DNA from: Coriaria nepalensis
Lineage: Eukaryota > Streptophyta > Magnoliopsida > Cucurbitales > Coriariaceae
NCBI GenBank assembly: GCA_027186245.1
Contig: CP114484.1
Span: forward strand, 3,236,501 to 3,300,500
DNA length: 64,000 nucleotides
Direction of reading: 5' to 3'
The position numbers and the translations under genes were made by a program. How positions within the stretch are numbered: the first letter of the stretch is position 1; each line of letters opens with the position of its first letter. Shown here one piece after another: positions 12,177 to 22,759 of the stretch. Under the pieces are notes generated by a model. The model did no database searches, had not been told where the DNA came from, and saw only the letters and a list, made by a program, of their open reading frames with translations.

Positions 12177-12823
12177 ATGGCAAAGAGTGGTAAAGCTGGT
12201 TTGTTGATTGCAGCTTGGCTGTGTATATTGGGAGCTTGGGTGCAGAGCTCAAGTGCTCAAAACTCGTTAGATGGGTATGTGGTTGGTGATAGCTTTGGTT
12301 GGAATGTCCCGCCAAATACTTCGTTTTTCTCCGACTGGGTTAGCTCAAGGACTTTCTATGTTGGCAACTCTTTGAGTAAGTATCATTAACTTATTTCCCT
12401 TATACCTCCATATGTCTTAATAACTACGTATATGACCAATTAAGGAAAAAAGAGTAATTTCTTTAGAAATCTGATTTTTTGCCTCTTAATTTATTTGATG
12501 AAACAGTATTCGAGTCAAACGGAAATGGGACACAAAACGTTGGGGAAGTATCAACTCAAGCTGAACTTGATAACTGCACAGATCCGGGAATTGTTTTTGT
12601 CACCTCAAGCATTCAATTCAGCGCTAAGCTAGACCGAGCCAGTCCTCGCTTCTTCCTAAGCACCGTGGCTGATAACTGTCAACTCGGGATGAAGTTTGCT
12701 ATAAACGTTTCGAAGGAAGGAGTTGAAGGTCCGGCATCAAATGGGGTGGGTTCTCTAACTTCAGTTGGCGGCTTAGTTGCCGGGATGATCATGACGGCCA
12801 TGTCTTTCTTTGTGTTCAACTAA
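12177..12823 (+). CDS. Early nodulin-like phytocyanin (plastocyanin-like domain), probably GPI-anchored
   Basis: Two exons, 12177-12375 and 12507-12823, joined in phase (TTG A|TA TTC) across a 131-bp GTAAGT...CAG intron, giving 171 residues. Residues 1-27 form a signal peptide ending SSA|Q. The phytocyanin domain follows (DGYVVGDSFGWNVPPN near 31, then FYVGNSLIFESNGNGTQNV). Two cysteines in NCTD and NCQLG should make the usual disulfide. NxT/S sites suggest glycosylation, and the last about 20 residues are hydrophobic after a small Gly/Ser/Ala-rich linker, as in GPI signals. The blue-copper ligand histidines are absent: the usual HNV reads QNV and the usual HC reads NC. This marks an early-nodulin-like rather than a copper-carrying member. 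It would sit at the outer face of the plasma membrane. Substrate or partner is unknown. The single intron after the first third is typical of the family. Confidence 0.9.
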
Positions 12824-13639
12824 ATATAAGAGGAACATGCATGCTTACTTGGTTTACGTAGATGATATCATGCATAAATATTCACTGTTATATGTAAGTT
12901 AATTTAGAAAATAAGAGTTTATTAATTGTATTTGTTAGATACCGTTCGATCTTGTAGAGAAAAGGTTGCTGTGTTGTACTGAAGAATAAATATAAAAAAA
13001 TATACGTTAGGAATTTAGATGATATTTATTTGCGATCCTTCTTTATAATGTTCATTAATTTGTATTGAGTTCAATTTTTTCAAGTACACATAAGAAAGTA
13101 AAGAATGAGAGAAGAAAAAAAACACCATATATCATAATTCACCTCACAAGATCATAAAAATGATTGAGGAAGCTAAATCTACATTGAGCTCCACCAAATT
13201 AGTGGATCTCACTATACTACGTTACTCAATTTATTATACAGATCACACATGCACATATCTCTTAAACAATATGCGAATAATCACATATCTTAGCCTAGCA
13301 TTCAAACAAATTAGATATAAACTAATCTTAAAGTGAGAATTCGACTTTGTATGATCAAGACAATCACTCAATCAGAATGCTAGAAACCAGATCAAGAACC
13401 TAAATATCACAAACTAGAAATTGTAAGAGAGAAATCACGTCGCAAGAAATCAAAATAAGGTTAGGCCAAATCCGAGTTGCATCAAAATAATTACATAAGT
13501 AATTAAATGGGACATCCTAAGAATTTGGGCTTCACCTGTTTTAATTGGGCTAAAACTAATATTAAAACAACATTCTCTAAACACAAATCCAATAGTCTCA
13601 TACATTCCACCATCCTTGTAACTTAATGCAGCAAAATCC
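12824..13639. other. Intergenic, no gene seen
   Basis: 3' flank of the phytocyanin gene. AT-rich, no reading frame with coding character; the transcript end is not marked by a clear single AATAAA, although GAATAAATA occurs near 12983. Confidence 0.4.
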
Positions 13640-15430
13640 ATCATAATTTCGTTTCATTTCTCAAAAGAACTAGCAGTCACTCCAAATAAGTACAAGCAAT
13701 GCTTAAACTTAGCCACAGTGACTACCTTAGTTCTTATATCCGTTGAATTCTCCTCGGTTGAAATTTTGGAAATATTCAATACAATAGAAGATATTTGATC
13801 ACAGACAAAGTGATACTTCACATCAACATGCTTATTATGCTTAGCATGTACCCGGTTCTTACTCAAGTGTATTGCACTTTGATTATCTGAGTAGATAGTG
13901 AAACACTCCTCAAGTAACCTAATTTCTGTAAGAATTCCTTGTAGCCAAATTGCTTCCTTGAAAACATTAGTCAAAGCTACATACTCAGCTTCAGTGGTGG
14001 AAAGTGCAACCAAATGTTGTAGTTGAGTTTTCTAACTTATGCAATTCTCATCAAGTAGCAATTCCCACCATGATATAAGCAACTCGATGCTCATATCATG
14101 GATTAGACATAAACCTACAAAGCAAGGAAATAACACAAGACAAATCTGGTCTAATACTTATTATAGAGTACATTACCGAACCAATTACATTTGAACAAGA
14201 TATTTCTTTCATTTTTAAAATTTTAGATTGAGTTTTAGAACCTTGTAGTTTACTTATTATGAAATTACCAACGAAAACTAAATTTACTGGTTTACTGCTT
14301 AACATGCCAAATTTAACTACAACCTTTTTTAAATAAGTAATCTAATGCAATCTATGCAAATTCTTAATTCTTTCTCTAAATATTTCCATTCCCAATATGT
14401 TTTAGTACTACCTAAACCTTTCATTTCAAATTTTGAACTTAACTTTAAATTTACGCCATTCTAGATTTAGACTTACTGATCAGTAACATGCAATCCACAT
14501 AAAGCAGCAGGTAAATATGTTCATTATGATTGAGTGCAAAATAAACAACTATCAAACAACTTCTATAAAACCTACTTTAGTCACATATGCATCAAAACAC
14601 TTATACAATTGTATTGGAGACTATTTAAGACTATATATAATGACCTATATAGGAGACACACAAAATTAGGATGATTCTTATCTATAAGCTTATCGGTTGA
14701 TTCATACATATTACTTCTTACAATTGACCATGCAAGAATATTGTCTTTACTTCTAATTTTTCTAATTATTAGTCAATGTATACAACAATAGACAACATCA
14801 TTCTTATAGTTTTACTTTACCACGGTGACAAAATCTCTTGATAATATATACCAACATTTTGGGTAAATCCTTTATCTACTAATTTGTATCTAGAAAGGTC
14901 ATTAAAAGGCATACCTTATTTGATCTTAAATATCTATTTAAATCCACCAACTTATGCTTTTCAGCTCTCAACACCAAAGACCAAGTTTTGTTTGTTAACA
15001 CTGAGTGCATCTTCTTCTTCATTGCTAACTGTCATTGTTTACTCAGACCTTTGCAACATTGATAAGAACGTTCATTTCCCCACACATCTATATATAAAAT
15101 CAACATTTGAATATTTTGAGTTAGGAATAACTTCTCTATTTTACCCTTATCTCGGTCAATTGGTAATCAGAAACCTCAACATGATTAGATCGGTCTAAGA
15201 CCTCTATAATATCATGTTTAATTTCTTGACCATCAGTTGTGCATTACACATCACCATTCGATTCTAAGGCATCATGTGCGCTGCCATCATATTATTATCC
15301 ACTTGGGGAAGTAACAGTTGTGGGCTCCACCTCAATATAATAATTATAATCCTAGCATCTAATGAATCCATATCCTATAATCTATAGCCTTTAGTTCCGC
15401 CCTCATATCCTAGAAAAAGACTTTCTTTAA
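13640..15430 (-). mobile_element. Ty1/copia retrotransposon pol remnant (integrase end, RT, RNase H)
   Basis: Read on the minus strand from 15430 down, pieces appear in the correct copia order: VFFLGYEGGTKGYRL at about 15420-15370 (integrase C-terminal region), MKKKMHS-x-LTNKTWSLV at about 15030-14980 (start of RT), YLLLYVDCMLLIS at about 14515-14480 (RT active site), VIGSVMYSI-x-SIRPDL and RFMSNP at 14200-14100, and ALSTTEAEYVAL...YSDNQSAIHLSKN at 14010-13850 (RNase H). Stops and frameshifts lie between them, and YVDD reads YVDC, so it is inactive. No LTRs were matched to it. Confidence 0.85.
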
Positions 15431-15942
15431 TCCATTGTCTGTAATGTCCTGTCGTAGTCAGCCAGGAAATTTATAGCCTCCACCTTGGCTTCAGAGTACT
15501 TCTTATGAAAGGCAATAAGCCGCTTAATCTCATCACCAACCTTCTTATGTCTAAGTCTTATCTGATTAGATATACAATCAGAGTAGACTACATTATCAAG
15601 ATCTATCAAGATCTCTTCAAGAGTAGGGTCCATGTGTACGAAAGCTATGCTTTGAAGTAGAAAAGTTGATAGCTTGAGCTTGAAAGGGTGGAACATTGGT
15701 GAGAAGGGTATTGGGTCATAAGTGATTAGTCATAGATGATGAAATCTTTGAATGATCAATTGTTCTAGGGCATAATCAAAGTCCAAGTCCTTGAAACTAC
15801 CATTAGCTGCATCAATGCCAAGAGATTTAGGAAGATGAGGAAAAGCGGGTAATTGGAGCGTTAAATTATTTTCTAACTGAACTTCACGAAGGGAAGAGAG
15901 TTCAGAAGGATCACTCTTACCACTCGACATAGATTCAAACAT
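15427..15942 (-). pseudogene. Unrecognised 171-codon reading frame broken by one stop
   Basis: One minus-strand frame runs from ATG 15942 to a stop at 15427 and is interrupted only by a TAG at 15732-15730. The first part starts MFESMSSGKSDPSELSSL and contains LTLQLPAFPHLPKSLGID; the second contains DPTLEEILIDLDNVVYSD and a charged, helix-rich end. A TATAAAT on the minus strand at 15991-15985 lies about 45 bases before the ATG. I recognise no domain. It abuts the 5' side of the copia pol remnant but looks unlike copia gag. It could be an element-encoded protein, a decayed host gene, or a gene with a stop in this allele only. Confidence 0.4.
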
Positions 15943-15984
15943 CTTCTGTTAGGAAGGAGCAAATAAATGAGAAGAGAATCAAGC

Positions 15985-15991
15985 ATTTATA
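15985..15991 (-). promoter_or_regulatory. TATA-like box for the broken minus-strand frame
   Basis: Minus-strand CTTCTATAAATGCTTG, about 45 bases upstream of ATG 15942. Confidence 0.45.
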
Positions 15992-16537
15992 GAAGTGCCA
16001 CGTCTTTTAATATTTTCAAATTAGTTAATAAGAGTAATAAAGAGGAGTATTTGTTAACACCAAAATTATCATTTTGGAAAAAGTCGAATGACATGGAAAA
16101 AATCCTTATAAAAAGTAAGGATATGAGCCAAGAAAATATCGTATATGCTAAAGAAGGCCACAAAATCAGCCGCTACTCCCCGTGGATCGGCCGACCACGT
16201 CCGACCAAGCTAGGATTGGTGATATTTTGCTTGATTTGAGGGTACTCCAGCAAAGTAAGAAGACACTCTTACCAAATCCATTAGTATTTCATCAAATTGT
16301 AAGGGTTTCTTCGTAAAGAAGAAGTAAAGTTTGACTAATTTAATGGAGTATTTCGTAAACTGAAGGATCATATTGCAAAATGAAGAGGTCTTTGTTGCTT
16401 ATTCAATAGACTTTCCAGCAAAATAGCTATTTTTGAAATGATAAGAAGAATAAATCCAAATTTTGGAGGAGGATTTTCCAACAATAGGAAATCTTGCCAA
16501 CCTAGTAAAGAGCTTTACTGCTCAAGTATCTGAAATC

Positions 16538-16545
16538 TATAAATA
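16538..16545 (+). promoter_or_regulatory. TATA-like box facing right
   Basis: TCTATAAATAAGCCCTCC on the plus strand is a very good plant-type TATA context. No coding region follows it; the next 200 bases look like an untranslated leader. It resembles promoters of LTR elements, but no repeat partner was found. Confidence 0.4.
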
Positions 16546-16559
16546 AGCCCTCCACTAAA

Positions 16560-17440
16560 GGGAAAAAGATATTAAACAACAACATAACCAACATCAATTA
16601 ATCGGTTCATCTCTCTCGGTCCAAAACTTAGAAAATAATTCTCTAATGGATTTCTTATTGCTTCGTAAGCCTACTGCTTGCATGATTCATCAAGTATTCT
16701 TGATACTCAAATTCTCAACTCGCCACACAAATTAGCAATCCAATTTTTAATTTGTAGTTCAGTAGACTTAATATCCAAAACTAGTGTAATATATTAAGCA
16801 TTATATCATGATTATTTCGCTTTATAATTAAGTCAGATCAATTTCTATTACAGTAACATGTCTTTAATTTGATGCAATGAAACTATTTTACTTCTTCATT
16901 TAAATTAACACATAGTATATTTATCTTGTTTTTAATTTATATACACTTTATTTTATTATATTGTATCTTTATATCTTTAATTTATCCTCATTCTATTTTA
17001 TTATAATTTAAATTATGATTTTTTTCATCTTCTAAGTATTTTTATTTTTGGCATACTCTCGCATCCTATAATTTCTATTGAGGTAGAATGGTTGTATTTT
17101 ATAATAATAATTCTTCATTCATGGTACGCTTATAGAATTTACACATTAATAGAATAAGACAGTGCAGAATTATATGTATATTTTTTTTTCAAGGAGAAAT
17201 ATGAATAATAAAACTTTATGGGGTGAGAAATGCATAATAAAATTTTAAGTCAATAGTATTTTGTTATTATTTTTGCTTGCTTGGTATCTGATTGAATCGG
17301 ACGGTGGGGTTTACTCTAGTAATTTATTAGAAATAAATTTTGAGTGTTGAATTATTATGCAACGTTTTATATATTCTTAACTCTATATATAATTGGATAG
17401 AAAACAGTTTTGAGGGTGAGGTTTTTTTTTTCTGTTTTTT
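16560..17440. other. Intergenic, leader-like then AT-rich
   Basis: 16560-16760 is moderately balanced in composition and lacks long frames. From 16790 it becomes strongly AT-rich. No gene seen. Confidence 0.35.
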
Positions 17441-17454
17441 TTAAGGGAATAGTT

Positions 17455-17650
17455 TTGACCCCTAGGAGTTGCCCGAGTGATTAGGTAAGGGTGGTTCTTT
17501 GAGATCATCTCGGGTTTAAGTCTCCTATTTAATATTTTGGATTATACTCAAAACTTATTTGATGATGTTGTGGGTCTAATTACTCCCTTAGGGTTTATAT
17601 CTCATCGTCGAAAGCGCATGAAAAAGTTCCCCAAGTTTCCAAAAAAAAAA
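17455..17650 (+). mobile_element. tRNA-derived SINE with target-site duplication
   Basis: A pol III A-box-like TTGCCCGAGTGATTAGG (17469-17485) and a B-box-like CGGGTTTAAGTCTCC (17511-17525) sit about 40 bases apart, as in tRNA-derived promoters. The body ends in A10 at 17641-17650. It is flanked by GGGAATAGTT (17445-17454) and GGGAATAATT (17651-17660), a 10-bp target duplication with one mismatch. Total length is about 196 bp. The SINE family name is not known to me. Confidence 0.75.
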
Positions 17651-17712
17651 GGGAATAATTCTCGGCACATGTCAATCAACGTGGGAAACTTATGCTTATT
17701 GATGGCAAATAG

Positions 17713-17849
17713 GGATAGGGTGCCCCTATGTCTGTGCGTGCCTACAAAATAATCAGGACCATCCGATGTTGATTGGACGATCTTGATTAATAATTAAAAA
17801 TATATTTTATAAGGAACACGCAGGCATAAGGTGCGTAGGCACTCTATCC
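17713..17849. mobile_element. Small MITE-like element with terminal inverted repeats
   Basis: GGATAGGGTGCC at 17713-17724 is mirrored by GGCACTCTATCC at 17838-17849 (one mismatch), and sub-terminal GTGCGTGCCTAC / CACGCAGGCATAAG segments also mirror each other. The 137-bp element starts about 53 bases right of the SINE target duplication. No clear target duplication was seen. Confidence 0.5.
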
Positions 17850-19700
17850 GCCCCATTGGTGGGGTTGCGTCAACGCACTGAATTACGATTTATAAGTAAA
17901 ATTAAATTAGGTATTATGTTAATTCAACATAATTTGTGTTTAAATTATAACTTTTGATTAATTTTTAGTTTTTATATAATTTAAATGAGATTATTTAGTT
18001 TATATTATTAGATTTTATTTAATTATGTGAATATAATATATTATGTTATTAAAAATATTTTATTTTTTATTTTTTTATCTTTTATTATTTTCACTTTTCA
18101 TTTAAATTAATTAATTTTTTTATAGTCCAAAATTTTTTTTCTTTTTTCTTTTTAAGAAAAAGTTATAGAGAAAAAAAATTAAAATCCACTCCGAGTTCTC
18201 ATAAAAAAAATATATCGAAATAATTTGATTTTTTAACGATAAAAATCATTAGAAATAATCTGATTTTATATTGGAATATTCAAAATGAATTGATTATTTT
18301 TTTTATGAAAAATCAATCGAAAAACAAATTGAAAAGGATCGGATCGGTCCTTACAAATTGATTATTTTTCTTTGTGAGTTATTCAAATTGAATCGGTCCA
18401 ATTTTTCGTAAAACAAATGATCGGATCGATCACATATTTCACGAAGAATGGGATCTAACATATTTGTGCTTTTCTCATGACTAGAAAAGGAGAAAATTAA
18501 AAGTTAAAAATTAAAAAAGGAAATAAGAAGGAAGAATAAACACTCCCCACCCTCCCCAATAGAGGTCTAACCTCCATTATTAAGATCTCTAACAATGGAG
18601 GTCTCGAGACTTCCATTGTTGGAAGGAGTCTTTTCTTCTCTTCGTTCTTTTTTTCCCCCATTTTTGGTTCACAAGAAAAATCTAAATATATCGGATTCCA
18701 TTTTTCATTAAATATTGGTTCATGAGAAAAAAATTATGTATAATTCAACTTTTATGAATTTATCAATATATAATTTTCAACTAATTTTTTAATTTTTCTA
18801 ATCATTTTTTAGATCACTAAAATTGATATGATGAATTTTAATACATTGACGACACCTATATAATTATAACACATGTAAATTTGAATTTCTAATAATATCA
18901 CGTGAGCTATAAAAAATTAAAATCATAAATTTGACCAAAAGTGTTTTTTTCTTTATAATTTTCTCTCAACGATATTTATATTTTGTATTTTCATCTCTTG
19001 ATTTTTTTTTCCCCCTCTTTTCACCCTTACTTCATCGATGGAGTTCCATGGAGCACAAAGTTCATCGATGGTGCTTGAGCTTCAAAGACATCAATAGCAT
19101 TGGGGCTCTCGCTCCATCAATAAAGCACCGAAGACTACATAAAGATTACACAAAAATTTAAAAATATAATTAATCATAAATAATAATACAATGCCGACAT
19201 CAATTTTGAGTTGACAACATGATGTTTCAGGTAATTATTATTGGGCCATTATTCTTGACTCCCACTAATAAATAAATAACTAGTTCCGGACATAGGCCTA
19301 GGTTGGACAAATTACTCTATTTTTGTCTTCGTGGGCAAATTACTCTATTCTTAAATCTTAAATATATGAATTGGGATCACTACTACACTCCTAAATTCCT
19401 ACTGAAAAGTAGGCAATTATTACATCATAAATTCAAACATTCTACAACATTTTCTTACAGAGCTTCATGCTTATTCATTATTACAACACAAGATACTAAA
19501 ATAATACAGTACGTACATACATTACGTAGCCCTAATCTATACTCTTATACATATATATTTAGATGGATACAAGGATGTTTCGAATAAACAATTAGAAATG
19601 ACTACTTCACCTTAACAACAACATCAAAAGCTATAGACATTAATTCTTAGATATCTAAAATGGGGTCAGCTCACAAATTCACATTCTAGCATTACACCTT
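17850..19700. other. AT-rich intergenic DNA with one palindrome
   Basis: No gene seen. 18571-18601 is a near-perfect palindrome (CCTCCATTATTAAGATCTCT and its mirror). Several GATCGGATCG-type words occur at 18335-18435. Confidence 0.4.
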
Positions 19701-19729
19701 TGTTTCCGTGTTTTGCATGCTTGGCCTAA

Positions 19730-22353
19730 TTAGACGGTCTCCTCACCAAGTGTGCTTCCACGGCTGCCGTTCTCAACAACTTCTCCTTCAACCCTCCCGC
19801 TCCTCTTCTCACTATGTCCTTCCTCCTCCTTTTCCTCTTTCCCCCCTTCCTTTTTCTCCACCTGTTCTCCCCTTTCCTCTTTCTCCTCCTCACCTTCGAC
19901 TTCATATTTTTTCTCTGCCTCATTCTCTACTCTATCACTTTTCTCTTTCTCTTTCTCTTTCTCCTCCTCCTCCTCGCCTTCCACTTCATGTTTCTTCTCC
20001 ACCTCATTCTCCGCTCTATTACCTTTCTCTTTCTCCTCCTCCTCACCTTTCACTTCATGCTTTTTCTCATCAGTTATACCATCTACATCCGCCTCATTCT
20101 CTGGCTTCTCCTCCACCTTCTCTTCTTCCACTTCTGCCCCACCTTTCTTCTCTTCTTCAACCTCAGTCACTGGAGCCACCTCAGTCTCTATATCTTGCCC
20201 TTCTTGTCTATTCTTCTCTTCTTCATTTTCCTTCACATCATTATCACCCTCTTTCATCCCAGCCTCTGCATCATTTTCAGGTTTATAATCAGCTTCTTTC
20301 TTGTCAACGTCTTTAGGCTCCTCTGAACCTTCTTCAAGGGAGGCAGCATTTGAGTCATTAACATGATCATTAGAAGTCTTTGAAACAGATGATGATTTCT
20401 TGCTTCGTTTCTTCCTAGGGGTGTCACTTTCTGGTAAGGGAGTTGGTTTGGACTTCTCACTGATCCTGGCAGATCTACGAGGGGTCTCCCCTGTTCCCCA
20501 ATCAAACTCCGAAGCAGATGGATTGCCTGGGTGTGCTTTCAGATATTGCTCTAACTGTCTTCTGTTTGAAATCTCCTCCCCTGTCGGAGCAGTGAATATG
20601 ATTTCAGTTTTCTTCGGGGATCCAACTTGCTTGGGATAAAACTGAGAGAAAGAAGGGGAAAAAGAGAAAACCATATTTTATGCCAAATTACTCAAGCGCA
20701 AAAGGAACATAAAAAGTATCCAACAGAAAATAAAAAAAGAGAGGGACCACATAACATCTTATATAGGGATATGGGAAAATTAAGAAGATGGGATTTCAAA
20801 TTCGTAAAGAGGGCCGAGTAGAATGGAAATCAAGATAAGATACACACATGAGAGATATAAGACTGTATATCCTCTAAAGTGTAGATGGAAAGGTCATGCT
20901 TGTTAGTTGGCTTTTAAATGGAATATAGATTTGCCCCCCAAAAATATACATAACAAATAAGGGAGTGATTTTCCAAGGTGTAAAATTCAGAAGGGGAGAT
21001 AATGTAAGCATATAACCCGAGGTCCTACCAGCTTATTTTTCGAAAAGATTGCGATAATTGTTGTGGATACAATTTTGTTCGGATGTTATAGAAAATGACG
21101 AAGAATATTGATTCCTCTTGAGTCTTTAACTTCAAAAGACTGTTCTTATAATTTTCTCATACAAGTACCAGAAGCTTTTTTTTGGTAGTAAACACAAAAT
21201 TACTTCAAATTATTTTTGAGAGGCTGTTAGCATTATATTATCTATGACTCGCCCATGTACTAATGGAAGATTAAATTTAAAAGTTATGCCTCTTAACAGT
21301 CTACAATTTGTCACTACATAACTCGATAGCAATAAGGTCTCTATACTTGAGAAACTATATAAACAGACTCATGGGTCTAATGTCCTTCAATTGGAAAAAA
21401 CAGAAAATTCTTAACTTCAATTTTGGGTCATCTCCTGATATACAAAGTGGTCCACCAAGTCGCTCAATAACACAAACTAAAAAAAAAACAGAGAGGGAGA
21501 GAGAGAGAAAAGAAATCATATTTTTCTAATATTCATGATATCATAACAAGTAAGAACAAAAATGAAGGTTTCAACTTCAAACTTACAAAATGATCTAAGG
21601 TCTGCAAATAACACAAGAACTTTAGCAATCATGCCGATATAAATGGTAAATCCAATGAACCAAAGTATTAAATAATTATTACATGATCTACGCATCCATT
21701 TTGACCTTCATGTCAACAGCCAAACCAAATTGTTTTAAGAAACAAATTCTACTACATCACGAAAGTTTCTTTGGAAAATTGGAAAGGACAGTAAGTGGTT
21801 TAGCATATCATCTACTACTTCCAATCCAGTGCTTGCATTATCATGTAAATATATAAATACCCTGATGTAATTGTAGAATGATGAATAACTTGAAGAAAAG
21901 CAGAAGATACAGAAAGAGAAATAGTATGAAGTATCAACCCTTACACTAAAAACCTCATTTCCAACAACTAAACATGACCAGCAATTAAAAAAACAAGGAT
22001 TGAAACTAGGAAATTCCAAAAAGTCTAAGTAAAGAAATAGACTTATAAATATCTACAAACGAATAAAAAAGCACAAAATTAACCCCAAATCATGAATACA
22101 GACAAACCCTAACCAAATAACACTAGCGCTAAAGCATCAAATTCCACCACACAAACCCTCCAAATCACAAATTAACGAATTCCCAATTCAAAATTCACTG
22201 AAGAAAGCTGAACCCACAAACTAATTGAAGCAAACAAGGCCAAAAAACCAATGCAAATAAGAAAAATACTTTTTTCTTCCAGCCAGGAGGAGCGGGAAGT
22301 TCCAATGACACAACCTCCTCTTTTCCACCCTCCTTCTCCACTGTGCTCGCCAT
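19730..22353 (-). CDS. MBD11: Methyl-CpG-binding-domain protein, MBD10/MBD11 type
   Basis: Two exons: 22353-22270 (28 codons) and 20641-19730 (304 codons with stop), phase 0, separated by a 1.6-kb intron; 331 residues. The N-terminus [10 protein letters not shown] leads into the [22 protein letters not shown], then [33 protein letters not shown] and [18 protein letters not shown], ending near residue 85. This matches Arabidopsis MBD10/MBD11, which act in the nucleus on chromatin; whether this subclass reads methyl-CpG itself is doubtful from published work on the family. A basic patch RKKRSKKSS follows (nuclear localisation likely). Residues from about 110 to the end are very rich in Glu and Lys, with three repeats of EKK(H/Y)EV(E/K)GEEE. 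The exon structure puts most of the MBD in exon 2. MBD10 and MBD11 cannot be separated here. Confidence 0.9.
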
Positions 22354-22740
22354 TTCTCACCTATCCAATTCAAATAGTTACTCAAAATATCCATAAAAAC
22401 ATCGAATTCCCACATATTTGGGGCAATAGCAAAAGTACCCACTAAGCCAGAGGAAGAGAGAAAAAGGAAAATTTTACATATGCTTGCTCAATTAGAATTT
22501 ATGTTTCTGGATTTATTACCTGATAGTAGTATCCACTAATGGAAATTGACGAGAAACAAAGATAATAATATAAGAGAAAATCTGCTGAATTTTGTATTTG
22601 ACTTCGTCCTTCTTTTCCCCCTTTCTGTATGTGAGAGAGAAGTTCGCTTCAAGCTCTAAACTAAACTACAACTTTTGGTTTGTGGGTTAGCCGTTGAGCA
22701 CTTGGAAACTTTGACGGTACCGTCTGGGTTGGACACCTGT
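22354..22740 (-). promoter_or_regulatory. 5' leader and promoter region of the MBD gene
   Basis: The minus strand upstream of ATG 22353 is pyrimidine-rich around 22590-22640 (CTTTTCCCC..TCTCTC context) and holds no competing long frame. Likely leader and core promoter; no decisive TATA box identified. Confidence 0.35.
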
Positions 22741-22759
22741 CCTGGTTGGATTTTTATTA

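Noticed and set aside
15943..16800. Endogenous pararetrovirus promoter/leader
   Set aside because: TATAAATAAGCCC and the leader look superficially similar to such promoters, but no viral coding motif or tRNA primer site was found nearby.
17469..17525. Functional tRNA gene
   Set aside because: A- and B-box-like words are present but no cloverleaf can be drawn, and the poly-A tail plus target duplication show a SINE.
19708..20326. Long Ser/Leu/Phe-rich frames on the plus strand
   Set aside because: They are antisense shadows of the GAG/AAG-rich Glu/Lys tail of the MBD gene; the minus-strand protein has a recognised domain and splice structure.
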